Source: Zeaxanthinibacter sp. PT1 (GTDB taxonomy: Bacteria; Bacteroidota; Bacteroidia; Flavobacteriales; Flavobacteriaceae). From it: a stretch of DNA of 64,000 bases. Location of the stretch: assembly GCF_028464225.1 (NCBI RefSeq), contig NZ_JAQPCN010000001.1:248001-312000 (forward strand), given 5' to 3'. Within the stretch, counting starts at the first letter, position 1, and each line of letters opens with the position of its first letter. Positions 1 to 8,853 of this stretch are shown here, one piece after another. A model generated the notes under the pieces. It did no database searches. It saw only the letters and a program-made list of their open reading frames with translations, and was not told the DNA's origin. Made by a program: the position numbers and the translations under genes.

Positions 1-680
1 TACTTGGATTTGGATTTTTTTCCCTGGAGTATAAAGTCTTTCAGGTAGTAAGGTTCAAAATAAGCCAGGTCTTCAAACAGGCCTTTTTCGTAGCGCTCAT
101 AGGAGAGTCCGGTCATCTCGCGGGCAGACGGTACTAATGAATCGCGATATTCAAAATTAGCATCATTAAAAAGCTCCTTGCATTTCTGCGCCCCGCTGCC
201 GGGCAGGTAAACCTTTCCTTTGTTCACATATTCCGTGTATGAATTTTCATTGAGAACTTCGGCCTTTGTCTCCCGGATCTCTACGTAATTATGATCAAGG
301 ACCTTAGAATAGACTTCCATTCTCCGTGCGTCCAGCATAGGGATGATAAGACCGGATTCTACACGGACCTGCCTTGCCAGGCTATCCAGGGTTGCGATCG
401 CCAGCAGGGGAATATCCAGGGCGAAACAGAGTCCTTTTGCGGCAGAAACACCGATACGCAAACCGGTATAAGACCCGGGGCCTTTACTTACGGCCACAGC
501 ATCCAGGTCAGACAATTTCTTACCGGCCGTCTTTATCACTTCTTCTATAAAATAGTGCAGTTGTTCTGCATGGGAGTATCCTGCACTGTTCTCTTCTTTG
601 AGAGAAAGCAAGTTCCCGTCTTCCGCCAGGCTTACCGAGCAATTGGTAGTGGCAGTCTCTAAATTCAGTATCAGCGCCAT
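1..680 (-). CDS. tsaB: tRNA threonylcarbamoyladenosine biosynthesis protein TsaB (stop codon at or just past the window edge)
   Basis: Translating from the ATG at 678-680 gives 226 residues beginning MALILNLETATTNCSVSL, typical of the TsaB/YeaZ half of the ASKHA-fold pair that supports TsaD in making t6A37 on ANN-decoding tRNAs. Visible family marks are the GPGSYTGLRIG loop near residue 68 and LDARRMEVY near residue 115. The last complete codon is at 3-5 and the next begins TA, so the stop very probably straddles the edge; 226 residues is normal length for Bacteroidota TsaB. The tail is lysine/serine rich (KKSKSK). TsaB lacks the TsaD metal site and acts as a cytoplasmic scaffold. It is followed upstream by the efflux operon on the same strand, whose tolC ends 18 bp away, so read-through is possible. 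Confidence 0.9.
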   Translation of the reverse strand, partial: MALILNLETATTNCSVSLAEDGNLLSLKEENSAGYSHAEQLHYFIEEVIKTAGKKLSDLDAVAVSKGPGSYTGLRIGVSAAKGLCFALDIPLLAIATLDSLARQVRVESGLIIPMLDARRMEVYSKVLDHNYVEIRETKAEVLNENSYTEYVNKGKVYLPGSGAQKCKELFNDANFEYRDSLVPSAREMTGLSYERYEKGLFEDLAYFEPYYLKDFILQGKKSKSK

Positions 681-698
681 AATGGCTGCAAAGATACA

Positions 699-2054
699 CT
701 AGTTTAGGACAATCGGAAGCCCAAAATAAAAGTCGAGCACCTTGATCCTGAAGATATAATCATACTTGGTCCTGATTACTTCGGCTTCTGCATTATCCAG
801 GCGGGATTGTGCCTGGCTGAAATCAAAGGCATTCATCAGTCCAACTTCGAATCGATCCCTGGAATACTCCAGCGCCAATTTACGGGCCTCCAGTGTCTTC
901 TGCGCAGCTTCATAAGCTTTTGCAGCATTCTCCACATCCACATAAGCCTGGTTCACATTGGATTCCAGGTCTAGTTTATCTTGTTCCAGCTGCAGTTTTG
1001 CACGCTGCACATCGATCTGCGATCGCTTGATATTGTTGCGGGTGGCAAAACCGTTGAATATGGGAATATTCAGTTGTGCACCATAGGAGACCCCGTCATT
1101 TAACCATAATTGATCCTTAAACCCGATTTTCTCCCCGGTGAATGGATCCCTGGTCTGGTCAGAGTACCTGGTGTTGTAGTTAAAGAATGCTCCAAGAGTG
1201 GGATACAACGCCCCCCTGGCGATCTGCAGGTCCTGTTCGGCCAGGTCTACCCGCGACTCGGAGAATTTAATGTCATTCCTGAAAGTCATCGCCTTATCAA
1301 AGATGGTTTTTGGACTATTGGTTAGTACTTCTGCCGGTGGCACGTTAAAATCCTCTTCGGCAATATCAAAATTCTGGTAATCAGTAATCTGCAGTAATTG
1401 TGCCAGGTTAATCCTGGAGATTAATACCTGGTTCCGTGCATTGACGATCTGCTGTTCCAGGCCTGCTATAGTAGCCTGTATTTCAACCAGGTCGCCAAGA
1501 GGGTTTACCCCGGAATCTACCAGTTCCTGTGTCCTTTTTAAATCCTGTTCAGTCACCGCGTACTGCGCCCGGATCACTTTAAGGGTCTCTTTATTAGAAA
1601 GTACCTGCAGGTAAGCAAATGCCACATTAAGCCGTATATCGTCCACGAGATCTTTTAGGCGGTACTGACTGGCAATGATATTCAGTTTGGCCCTGTTAAT
1701 CCGGTACAGGTTCCTCATCCCATCAAAGATGGTTACCGAAGAAGTGACATTATTGGAAGCCGAGAATATGGTCCCGGTTACCAGGTTATTCGTGGTGGGA
1801 TCCAGGATAAGACCGGTACTGGCCGTGGTGCTGAGCTGGGCATTGAGGCTGGGCATCAGGTTACCGTAAGCGTCGCTCTTATCGATCTGGGCATTCATCA
1901 GGTCCAGTTCAAATTGTTCTATGCTCAGGTTATTCTCTATGGCATAGGTTACACATTCTTCCAGTGTCCATCGTTTCATCTGCCCGCTGCTGACTACCGC
2001 GTTCAGCAAAAACACCAGGAGTAACCATACACTATTGTTGTATACTGTTTTCAT
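699..2054 (-). CDS. TolC-family outer membrane efflux protein
   Basis: Outer membrane channel subunit of a tripartite efflux pump. I chose the ATG at 2054: it gives MKTVYNNSVWLLLVFLL followed by a signal-peptidase-like SSGQ, a clean signal peptide, and 451 residues. An upstream in-frame start at 2108 would add 18 charged residues in front of the signal and overlap the adaptor gene by 32 bp. The mature protein shows the two-repeat TolC pattern: WTLEECVTYAIENN at the N-terminus, long heptad-rich helices, and a second repeat near the C-terminus (RFEVGLMNAFDFSQAQ). It is the last gene of the operon with the adaptor and the ABC permeases and ATPase, so it should form the exit duct for that pump. 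Substrate cannot be told from sequence. Confidence 0.93.
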   Translation of the reverse strand: MKTVYNNSVWLLLVFLLNAVVSSGQMKRWTLEECVTYAIENNLSIEQFELDLMNAQIDKSDAYGNLMPSLNAQLSTTASTGLILDPTTNNLVTGTIFSASNNVTSSVTIFDGMRNLYRINRAKLNIIASQYRLKDLVDDIRLNVAFAYLQVLSNKETLKVIRAQYAVTEQDLKRTQELVDSGVNPLGDLVEIQATIAGLEQQIVNARNQVLISRINLAQLLQITDYQNFDIAEEDFNVPPAEVLTNSPKTIFDKAMTFRNDIKFSESRVDLAEQDLQIARGALYPTLGAFFNYNTRYSDQTRDPFTGEKIGFKDQLWLNDGVSYGAQLNIPIFNGFATRNNIKRSQIDVQRAKLQLEQDKLDLESNVNQAYVDVENAAKAYEAAQKTLEARKLALEYSRDRFEVGLMNAFDFSQAQSRLDNAEAEVIRTKYDYIFRIKVLDFYFGLPIVLN

Positions 2055-2076
2055 AGGTACTTGTTTCTGCGATCGA

Positions 2077-3213
2077 TTAATCAATTGAGTTCTCCTCTTC
2101 ATCTTCATCCCCTATTTTAATAGGTTCTGTCTTATTCCATATTTTCACCTCGTCAGATTCCGTGATCCCGGAAAGCACTTCAACGTTTACCCCGTCAGAA
2201 ATCCCTATCTCTATATCCCTGCGTTCAAATTCCTGGTCGCCTACAGCAACCTCGACGTATGGATCATCGGTCTTTTTGTCAAACTGCAACAGGGCTTCAG
2301 GAATCACCAGTACACTATCTCTTTTTTCCAGTACTAATGAAGCATTGGCACTATAGCCTGCCCTGATCAGGAAATCGTCTTCAATATTTACATCTCCCTC
2401 AATTTTGAACTGTACCGCACCGGCTTCTTCAATTCCTTTAGGAGCGATAAAACGGAGCTTGGCATCAAATTTCTTATCCTCGATGGCACCCAGGCTGATC
2501 TCTAACGGCATACCTAGTTCCAGTTTCCCTACTTCTCCTTCATCTACTTGTCCTTCAAAGATCATCTTACCGAGGTCTGCAATAGTGGCTATAGTGGTAC
2601 CATCGTTGAAGTTGTTACTCTGTATCACCTGGTCACCTTCCTCGACCGGGATCTCCAGGATAGTACCGTCCACGGTGGCCCGGATATTGGTATTTGCGCT
2701 GGATGAACCCCCGGCCGATCCTCTTCTGATGATCTGGTAATCCGCCTTGGCGTTTTCCAGCTCCTGTACAGCCTGATCATATTGAAGTTTCAGGTTGTTA
2801 AAAGCCTGACTAGAGATCACCCCTTTGTCAAAGAGTTTCTTGTTACGGTCAAATTCGATCTTGGAATTCGCCAGTGCGATCTCGGCATTCCGCACTCTTC
2901 CCTGGGCCTGGTTCAGTGCCTGTTCATTGGGAACTACCTTTATGGTAGCGATCAGGTCACCTGCTTTTACTTCGGCGCCTTCTTTCATGTAGATCTTCTC
3001 AAGAATCCCTGATATCTGCGGCTTGATCTCCACCTCGTCTTCCGGGATCACCTTTCCTGTCGCTACGGTCTTCTGTTCTATATCTGCAATAAAAGGGGAT
3101 TTTGTTTCATAGGTGATGGCCGATTTACTGTTGGTCTGCACAAACCACGCGGCTGCCCATAAGGCTCCTAATATCAAAATACCCAGGAGTACGTATTTCA
3201 TGATTTTTTTCAT
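2077..3213 (-). CDS. HlyD/MacA-type periplasmic adaptor protein
   Basis: A 378-residue membrane fusion protein linking inner-membrane ABC permeases to TolC. One N-terminal transmembrane anchor lies at about residues 5-24. Then come a lipoyl-like half (about 60-90), a coiled-coil hairpin (about 92-165, rich in Q, E, K and A), the second lipoyl half with TILEIPVEEGDQV near 185-197, a beta-barrel and a membrane-proximal domain. This is the MacA arrangement. It sits 35 bp downstream of the first permease and ends 22 bp before the preferred tolC start. An acidic tail (EDEEEENSID) closes the protein. In the family, the hairpin docks onto TolC helices and the barrel sits on the permease periplasmic domain. 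Assignment to the ABC rather than the RND class rests on gene context. Confidence 0.92.
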   Translation of the reverse strand: MKKIMKYVLLGILILGALWAAAWFVQTNSKSAITYETKSPFIADIEQKTVATGKVIPEDEVEIKPQISGILEKIYMKEGAEVKAGDLIATIKVVPNEQALNQAQGRVRNAEIALANSKIEFDRNKKLFDKGVISSQAFNNLKLQYDQAVQELENAKADYQIIRRGSAGGSSSANTNIRATVDGTILEIPVEEGDQVIQSNNFNDGTTIATIADLGKMIFEGQVDEGEVGKLELGMPLEISLGAIEDKKFDAKLRFIAPKGIEEAGAVQFKIEGDVNIEDDFLIRAGYSANASLVLEKRDSVLVIPEALLQFDKKTDDPYVEVAVGDQEFERRDIEIGISDGVNVEVLSGITESDEVKIWNKTEPIKIGDEDEEENSID

Positions 3214-3248
3214 CTCAGTTGGTTTCTAATCGTTATTTCTATTAATTA

Positions 3249-4511
3249 TTATTCTTCTCTTAATGCGTCTATCGGTTTGATGCTTACCGCCCGCTGTGCC
3301 GGGATGAGCCCGATAAGGGTCCCCAGTATCACCATTATAGCAAGAGCGGCTAAGACCAATGGTATAGGCACCGTAGGATTGTTATAGGGGAAATCGATAT
3401 CCTGGGTGGCGTTATTTATGCCGGCCAGTACTAAAGCCCCTAGTATGATCCCTATGACCCCGGATAAGAGGGTCAACACCACAGATTCCATGATGATCTG
3501 GTTACGCACCTCTCGTGGTGTGGCCCCTAGGGCTCTTCTTACTCCCAACTCTTTGGTTCTTTCCTTTACGGAGATCAGCAGTATATTCCCAATCCCGATC
3601 ACCCCGGCCAGGATGGTTGCGATCCCCACGATAAGTGAGAGGAAGGTGATCCCCTTGGAAAAACCAATGATCTTGTTAAAGATCTCCCCCAGGTTAAACG
3701 ATCCAAAAGCCCTTTCATCTTCCGGGTGTACTTTGTGAATATTCTTTAGTACGGCTTTTACATCTTTTTCCACCTGTATCACATCGGCATCGTTATAGGC
3801 TGCAATTGAAAACCACATCACATCGTCACCGGTATTATACAGTTTACGGTAAGTGGTGAAAGGGATAAATATGTCACCATCGCCTTCAAAGCCGCCACCC
3901 GGCACAAACTTATGAACGCCTACCACCTGGAAGTATACCTTATCAATCCGGATATACCCTCCTATGGGATCTTCATCTTTGTCAAAAAGTTCTTTCTGGG
4001 TACGCTCGCCAATAACACATACCTTACGGGCCTGTTCTATATCCTCGTCATTGAGGAACCGGCCATTGTCATATATTTTCTTAGTGGAGATCTTCGTGAA
4101 ATCGGGGAAGTCGCCATAGACCGTGTAGTTGCCGGTTGTTCCGCCACGACTGATATTGGCCTGAGGGGTACCAAAGAACCCACGTACATTCCTGGGGGCA
4201 ATGGTCTCGATTTCGGGAATACGGTTTTTAAGCACCTGCACATCCCCTAACTTTAATTGTATAGGGCGGCCGGTTTTAAAACCTGCATATGGCATACTGG
4301 TATTTTGGGCCCAGGCAAACATACTGTTGATGGCCACGGTCTCAAATGCCTCTTCAAACCCATTATCCATACCTTTTGCAGCACCGGAAAGGGCGATATA
4401 TATAAAGATCCCCCAGGTAACCCCAATCACGGTAATAATGGTTCGCACCTTGTTCTTACGGATAGAGCCGTAGATTTCCTGCCAGGTATTTCGGTCAAAT
4501 AAGAACTTCAT
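3249..4511 (-). CDS. MacB-like ABC transporter permease (FtsX domain), copy A
   Basis: A 420-residue permease with the MacB/FtsX fold: one helix near residues 20-42, a large periplasmic domain to about 285, then three helices (about 290-320, 340-365, 385-410). The ELGVRRALGATPREV coupling-helix motif lies between the second and third helices. Unlike E. coli MacB it has no fused ATPase; the ATPase is the separate gene at 5732-6436. It begins 1 bp after the stop of a second, related permease (4513-5742), so the pump core is probably a heterodimer of the two. Such transporters work as mechanotransducers, moving periplasmic or inner-leaflet substrates out through adaptor and TolC. Substrate is unknown; macrolides, peptides or lipids are all possible. 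Confidence 0.93.
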   Translation of the reverse strand: MKFLFDRNTWQEIYGSIRKNKVRTIITVIGVTWGIFIYIALSGAAKGMDNGFEEAFETVAINSMFAWAQNTSMPYAGFKTGRPIQLKLGDVQVLKNRIPEIETIAPRNVRGFFGTPQANISRGGTTGNYTVYGDFPDFTKISTKKIYDNGRFLNDEDIEQARKVCVIGERTQKELFDKDEDPIGGYIRIDKVYFQVVGVHKFVPGGGFEGDGDIFIPFTTYRKLYNTGDDVMWFSIAAYNDADVIQVEKDVKAVLKNIHKVHPEDERAFGSFNLGEIFNKIIGFSKGITFLSLIVGIATILAGVIGIGNILLISVKERTKELGVRRALGATPREVRNQIIMESVVLTLLSGVIGIILGALVLAGINNATQDIDFPYNNPTVPIPLVLAALAIMVILGTLIGLIPAQRAVSIKPIDALREE

Positions 4512-4512
4512 A

Positions 4513-5742
4513 TTATTCGTCTCTAAGGGCTACAATAGGTTTGATCTTTGCTGCACGGTTTGCGGGTACATAGCCGGCAATGGCTCCAAAAATGATCAGG
4601 GCTATCGTGGCAAATATGGCGGTGCCTGTATTGATATAAGGATCAGTGATGAAATAATCTTCCAGGGTATCGCCGAGTGAACTTAATAAGGCAACTCCTA
4701 ATAACATTCCGGTAAATCCTGAAATTGTGGTTATAAACACGGATTCCAATAAAATTGTGCTAATGACATTCCCGGGGGTAGCACCCAGGGCTTTACGGAT
4801 TCCCAGCTCCTTGGTTCGTTCCTTGACCACGAATACCATGATATTACTGATCCCTATGATCCCGGCGATAATGGTACCAAAGGCCACGAATGCCACGATA
4901 AGCTGCAGCACACCCGCAAATTGCTGGTTTTGCTGCAATGCATCGGCCATATTCCGGATGAAAATGCCGTTCTCATCGTCCGGGGCTATATATTTCTTCT
5001 CTTTAATAAAACGCTCAAGGCTCCTCTCAAACGCCATGGCTCCCGTATAACCGATCTCCGGCTTAAAACCTACTATGAACTGGTCTATTTTATCATTGTT
5101 CATTTCCAGTAACTGCCGCGTGGTATACGGAAGGTAGATCATCCGCTCTTCGTTGTCCCCCCCGTCATCCTGGAAGACCCCTATCACTTTGAACATACTG
5201 CCTCCTATATCGATGAATTTCCCGAGGGCTTCCTCATCGTCAAAAAGATCCTGCTCCACTAGCCGACCTATGACTGCATACTTAGTCTTATCTGCGATAT
5301 CCAGGGTGTTCAGGTAACGCCCTTTCATCATGATGGTCTTTTCGGCAAACTGGTGAGATTCACCAACCGCGCGAGTGGTATAATTATTAGATTCCGACTT
5401 GTAACGTACCAGTGATCCCCTGGTGATCCTGGGCGTAATGTACTCCAGCACCATGGGGAAATTCTTTTCAATATCCGCCAAATCGCTGTTGTCAAACTCG
5501 ATTTGCCTGTCAGATTTATACCCTTTATAAGGTTCCGATGTACGGCCGGGGAAAAAGAAAAATACGTTGGTGGCGTCGTCCTGGAAGAATTCGTCAAATG
5601 TATTGATCAGCCCGTTACCAAAACCGAAGAGGGAAACAAAAATGAAGATACCCAGGGCTACGGTAAAGCCCGAGAGGAAGGTCCGCAGCTTGTTCTTGCG
5701 GATGGTTTCAAAGATCTCTTTCCAGTTATCCCTACTGAACAT
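4513..5742 (-). CDS. MacB-like ABC transporter permease (FtsX domain), copy B
   Basis: A 409-residue paralogue of the permease just downstream, with the same layout: an N-terminal helix at about 20-42, a periplasmic domain, and three C-terminal helices, with ELGIRKALGATPGNV as coupling motif. Both copies end alike (IKPIDALREE here read as IKPIVALRDE), which points to an old tandem duplication. The start overlaps the end of the ATPase gene by 11 bp, so the two are translationally coupled. Divergence in the periplasmic domain between the copies suggests distinct roles in a heterodimer. Conserved residues for function lie in the coupling helix, which contacts the ATPase; both copies look intact. 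Confidence 0.93.
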   Translation of the reverse strand: MFSRDNWKEIFETIRKNKLRTFLSGFTVALGIFIFVSLFGFGNGLINTFDEFFQDDATNVFFFFPGRTSEPYKGYKSDRQIEFDNSDLADIEKNFPMVLEYITPRITRGSLVRYKSESNNYTTRAVGESHQFAEKTIMMKGRYLNTLDIADKTKYAVIGRLVEQDLFDDEEALGKFIDIGGSMFKVIGVFQDDGGDNEERMIYLPYTTRQLLEMNNDKIDQFIVGFKPEIGYTGAMAFERSLERFIKEKKYIAPDDENGIFIRNMADALQQNQQFAGVLQLIVAFVAFGTIIAGIIGISNIMVFVVKERTKELGIRKALGATPGNVISTILLESVFITTISGFTGMLLGVALLSSLGDTLEDYFITDPYINTGTAIFATIALIIFGAIAGYVPANRAAKIKPIVALRDE

Positions 5743-6436
5743 AATCCGCAGCTCTTACTTGTTTCACTTTCTTATCCTCTACGATCACCCCGTCCTTTAG
5801 GTGGATGATCCGTTTACACATATGTGCGATATCTTCTTCATGGGTGACCACCAGGATGGTATTCCCTGCATCGTTAATCTTCTGTATCAGGTCCATGACC
5901 TCGTAAGAAGTGGTGCTGTCCAGGGCGCCGGTAGGTTCATCTGCCAGTAATAACTTGGGTTCTGCAGCCATGGCCCGTGCGATAGCAACCCGCTGTTTCT
6001 GTCCCCCTGAAAGTTCATTGGGCAGGTGAGTCGCCCATGGCTTAAGACCTACCTGCTCAAGGTATTTCAAGGCTTTCTCATTGCGCTCTTTACGCCCCAT
6101 GCCCTGGTAATACAAGGGCAGGGAAACATTCTCCATGGCGTTCTTGTAATTGATCAGGTTAAAAGACTGGAATACAAAGCCCAGGAATTTATTGCGGTAT
6201 TTAGCGGCCTTGGTTTCGTTCAGGTTTTTAATAGGGATCCCGTCCAGGACGTACTCCCCGGAATCGGCTTCATCCAGCATGCCCAGGATGTTCAGCAGGG
6301 TGGATTTTCCGGAACCCGATGATCCCATGATGGCCACGAGTTCGCCATCCTCGGCTTTAAAATTGATTCCTTTAAGAACATGAAGGGAATTGCTTCCCAT
6401 TTTATAGGACTTGTGGAGGTCTTTTATTTCGATCAT
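5732..6436 (-). CDS. ABC transporter ATP-binding protein (MacB/LolD class)
   Basis: A 234-residue ATPase with all expected motifs: Walker [10 protein letters not shown] near residue 38, Q-loop FVFQSFNL near 87, signature LSGGQKQR near 142, Walker [13 protein letters not shown] near 162 and the H-loop VTHEED near 198. The sequence class ([15 protein letters not shown]) is that of LolD, MacB and FtsE. It is the first gene of the five-gene efflux operon and drives both FtsX-type permeases. About 200 bp upstream are free of genes and should hold the promoter, though I see no clear -7 box there. No regulator or lipoprotein-sorting gene is adjacent, which favours a MacAB-TolC-like exporter over a Lol system. 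Confidence 0.94.
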   Translation of the reverse strand: MIEIKDLHKSYKMGSNSLHVLKGINFKAEDGELVAIMGSSGSGKSTLLNILGMLDEADSGEYVLDGIPIKNLNETKAAKYRNKFLGFVFQSFNLINYKNAMENVSLPLYYQGMGRKERNEKALKYLEQVGLKPWATHLPNELSGGQKQRVAIARAMAAEPKLLLADEPTGALDSTTSYEVMDLIQKINDAGNTILVVTHEEDIAHMCKRIIHLKDGVIVEDKKVKQVRAADYVQ

Positions 6437-6643
6437 TGGTCTGCGCTGTTTGCTCCGGATCTGCTGTCGTCTGAAATGGCAGGAAGTACACCAAAAGGCT
6501 TCGGGTGCCCCGGATTTGACAATAAGACTAAAGAAGACCGAAAAAGTTACAGGATATTACGATTTTTTTTAATCCGCTATCCTGATCAACATCAGCCCGG
6601 TAAAAAATTCCTCGAAACAAGCAATGGGAATAATGAGACCTGC

Positions 6644-6895
6644 TCAGGCTCTCATCTTCCTGTATATGAAGTAAAATAATCCACCTACGAGGATATACGG
6701 GATAGCCATAAGGTAAACGATGCCGTTATTGATGCCCTCGGCAACTTCGGTATTATCGCCGCTTTCCAATACTGCCCGGCACATGGCACATTGGGCAGAG
6801 ACCTGGTCCGGGACCAAAAGAAACAACAATAAAATACCGCCCACTAATGGCTTAATCCAATGGTGACTTGCACTTATCTTTCTAATCTCGTACAT
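6644..6895 (-). CDS. Small membrane protein with a CxxC pair, end of the oxidase-assembly operon
   Basis: From the ATG at 6895 this encodes 83 residues; that start follows the upstream stop as TAAGATG. A longer start at 6907 would overlap the previous gene by 11 bp. It has a hydrophobic stretch at about residues 16-33 ending in VSAQ, which may be a cleaved signal, then CAMC (C36, C39), a short polar region and a C-terminal helix at about 58-78 followed by a basic tail. I do not know a functional name for it. Its position directly after SCO and DUF420 suggests a role in oxidase assembly, for example copper or thiol handling in the periplasm. That is inference from context only. Confidence 0.75.
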   Translation of the reverse strand: MYEIRKISASHHWIKPLVGGILLLFLLVPDQVSAQCAMCRAVLESGDNTEVAEGINNGIVYLMAIPYILVGGLFYFIYRKMRA

Positions 6896-6896
6896 C

Positions 6897-7430
6897 TTAA
6901 AATACATAATAGGGCGATATCATTAAATAAACAATAACTCCGCTAACAGCTACGTAGAACCAGATTGGAAAAGTGATCCGTGCCAGTTTGCGATGCGATT
7001 CATAATTCCCGAGGTAAGCCCTGGCATAAGTTTTCAGGACTAAGGGGATGATGGCTATAGACAGTATAATATGGGTAATTAGGATAAAATAATAAAAATA
7101 TCGCACAACTCCTTCTCCCCCGTAGTCGGTGGATTCTGATGTCATATGGTAGGCCACGTACATTACCAGGAATAACACAGAAAGGGCAATACAGCTATTC
7201 ATCAGGTTCTGGTGCATCTTCCGATTGCCGCTTTTTATAGCCCATAGCGCCAGGAGCAGGAGCACCGCAGTGATACCGTTAGTCGTAGCATAGATGGGTG
7301 GCAGGAACCACAATGGTTCTGCTCCGGGAATCTTGACACCAAACAAGATAGCTACCACAAGGGGCACCAAAATGGAGACGATAGTGATCCACCTGTTTAA
7401 TCTTTTCTCTCTTAGCGCAACCTGGTCCAT
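6897..7430 (-). CDS. DUF420 membrane protein (CtaM-like oxidase assembly factor)
   Basis: A 177-residue protein with five predicted membrane helices, histidines in loops and helices (MHQNLMNS, YHMTSE, THIILS, SHRKLARITFP), matching the DUF420 family. Bacillus and Staphylococcus members (CtaM/YozB) are required for cytochrome aa3 oxidase activity. It begins 1 bp after the SCO stop and is followed at once by the small CxxC gene, so it belongs to the oxidase-assembly operon. The IWFYVAVSGVIVYLM end is typical of the family. A role in haem or copper insertion is plausible but is not shown for Bacteroidota proteins here. Confidence 0.85.
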   Translation of the reverse strand: MDQVALREKRLNRWITIVSILVPLVVAILFGVKIPGAEPLWFLPPIYATTNGITAVLLLLALWAIKSGNRKMHQNLMNSCIALSVLFLVMYVAYHMTSESTDYGGEGVVRYFYYFILITHIILSIAIIPLVLKTYARAYLGNYESHRKLARITFPIWFYVAVSGVIVYLMISPYYVF

Positions 7431-7431
7431 C

Positions 7432-8163
7432 TTATTCTTCTAAAAGTTTCTGTATATCTTCCTGCAGCATGGTGATCTGTTCCGTCTCCCCATGGTCATT
7501 GGTCTGCTGCTCCGGGGTAATAGCTCCCCGGTAATAGATAATGGGGTTTCCGAATTTATCTTTCCGCGACCTGATATACCCTTCTTTATCGATCAGGGCA
7601 AATAATCCTGAATGTTCAAAACCGCCGGGCACATCTGCCGCCTCTGCCGCAAATATATTAAAGCCCTCGTTGGCTAGCTTATAGATATCTTCCCGGTCAC
7701 CGGTCAGCAGGTGCCAGTCCATATCCGTAATACCGTACTGTTCTGCATAAGCTTTCAACACTGAGGGGGTGTCGTATTCGGGGTTAATAGTAAATGATGC
7801 AACACCAAATTCGTCATATTCCCGGAATTGGTCCTGCAGCGAAACCAGGTTTCGGTTCATAATAGGGCAGATCGATGGGCAGGAGGTAAAAAAGAACTCC
7901 GCTATATACACCTTTCCCTTGTAATCTTCGTTGGTAATCAATAGACTGTCCTGGTTTCGGAACGCAAAAGGAGGCACCTTCCTCCGTTCGCCATTGCGCA
8001 TTACATAGGCCAGTACATCCGGATCATTCTCTTTACTCATCCGGTCGTTTTCTACAATATCACTCCCTTTAATTCGGTCTACAATACGCGGAATAAAGAT
8101 GATCCCAAAAACAAGGACCACCAGGGAGACCCATATGTATGTATAATTCTTCTTCTGCATCAC
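7432..8163 (-). CDS. SCO1/SenC copper chaperone for cytochrome c oxidase
   Basis: A 243-residue thioredoxin-fold protein anchored by one N-terminal helix (about 8-24). It carries the copper site CPSIC (C95, C99) in the setting FFTSCPSICPIMNR, plus the conserved distal histidine in GGFEHSG near residue 184. SCO proteins deliver copper to the CuA centre of subunit II, here encoded at 51004-52062. Its start overlaps the stop of the cysteine-free paralogue (8160-8798) as TGATG, so the two are translationally coupled. Length and motif are complete. Confidence 0.93.
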   Translation of the reverse strand: MMQKKNYTYIWVSLVVLVFGIIFIPRIVDRIKGSDIVENDRMSKENDPDVLAYVMRNGERRKVPPFAFRNQDSLLITNEDYKGKVYIAEFFFTSCPSICPIMNRNLVSLQDQFREYDEFGVASFTINPEYDTPSVLKAYAEQYGITDMDWHLLTGDREDIYKLANEGFNIFAAEAADVPGGFEHSGLFALIDKEGYIRSRKDKFGNPIIYYRGAITPEQQTNDHGETEQITMLQEDIQKLLEE

Positions 8164-8798
8164 TTCTGCCTGTCGGCATTATTTTTCTTGAGGGCAAGAC
8201 GGTATTCGGCTAGTATAACCTTGACATCATCCTCCATTTTATTATTCAACTCTGCAACGGAAATAGCGTTAAAGCCGTATTTTACTCCTTCATCTTCATC
8301 ATCTGTCCGCCCCCTCAGTTTCCTGTCCTTGTCTATGATAAAGACATAGGGTGTACCCAACTTCTCATCGAGCTGTAGGTTGGTCTCCAGGGAATTAAAA
8401 ATACGGTTGATTTCCGCTTCATCCCCGTAAACGAAATTCCATTTACTGATATCCACCAAGGCGCCGAGATCCTTTTTCAATTCTTCTACTTTCTCCTCGG
8501 ATCCTTCTGGAACCAACATTACCATCTGGAAATCGACGAATTCGTAAAAGGGCTTGTATATTTTCTGGTTCAGGTTAAACGCATTCCCCTTCTTGTATTC
8601 CAGGTCTGATCCCAGGAATCCGAGAATTGTGATCTTGTCCCGAAAAGTAGTCCCCGGGTCAAGTGCGCTTACGTCCTCGATATTTTCAGTAAGAACCGGT
8701 AATCGTCCAAAACGATTTACTCCGGAGGCAAAAAAGAGATACGCGACCAGCGGGAAGATGAATAAAACAACTAAGACGATCGTCTTTTTCATATGCAC
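8160..8798 (-). CDS. SCO/thioredoxin-like membrane protein lacking all cysteines
   Basis: A 212-residue protein with one N-terminal helix (about 5-24) and a thioredoxin-like pattern: ITILGFLGSD, a helix, QMVMLVPEG, and TPYVFIIDKDRKLRGR, which resembles the cis-Pro and final strand of SCO proteins. At the place where SCO has CxxxC it reads GSDLEYKKG, and the whole protein contains no cysteine. It therefore cannot do copper or disulfide chemistry through cysteine. It sits between subunit IV and the active SCO gene and is translationally coupled to the latter. I do not recognise a named family; a structural partner or degenerate SCO paralogue is my inference. Confidence 0.8.
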   Translation of the reverse strand: MHMKKTIVLVVLFIFPLVAYLFFASGVNRFGRLPVLTENIEDVSALDPGTTFRDKITILGFLGSDLEYKKGNAFNLNQKIYKPFYEFVDFQMVMLVPEGSEEKVEELKKDLGALVDISKWNFVYGDEAEINRIFNSLETNLQLDEKLGTPYVFIIDKDRKLRGRTDDEDEGVKYGFNAISVAELNNKMEDDVKVILAEYRLALKKNNADRQK

Positions 8799-8801
8799 TG
8801 C

Positions 8802-8834
8802 AAAAATAAAAAAGACGGTTGTGAAACCGTCTTT
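8802..8834 (-). terminator. Rho-independent terminator after the subunit IV gene
   Basis: In the minus direction a 10-bp perfect stem (AAAGACGGTT paired with AACCGTCTTT, loop of four) is followed by a T-rich run. It lies between the subunit IV stop (8854) and the start of the cysteine-free SCO-like gene (8798). It may attenuate rather than end transcription into the SCO genes. Confidence 0.7.
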
Positions 8835-8853
8835 TGATACTGTTAATAAAGTC

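Noticed and set aside
2054-2108. Upstream start for the first TolC gene
   Set aside because: It would put 18 charged residues before the signal peptide and overlap the adaptor gene; the ATG at 2054 gives a normal signal sequence.
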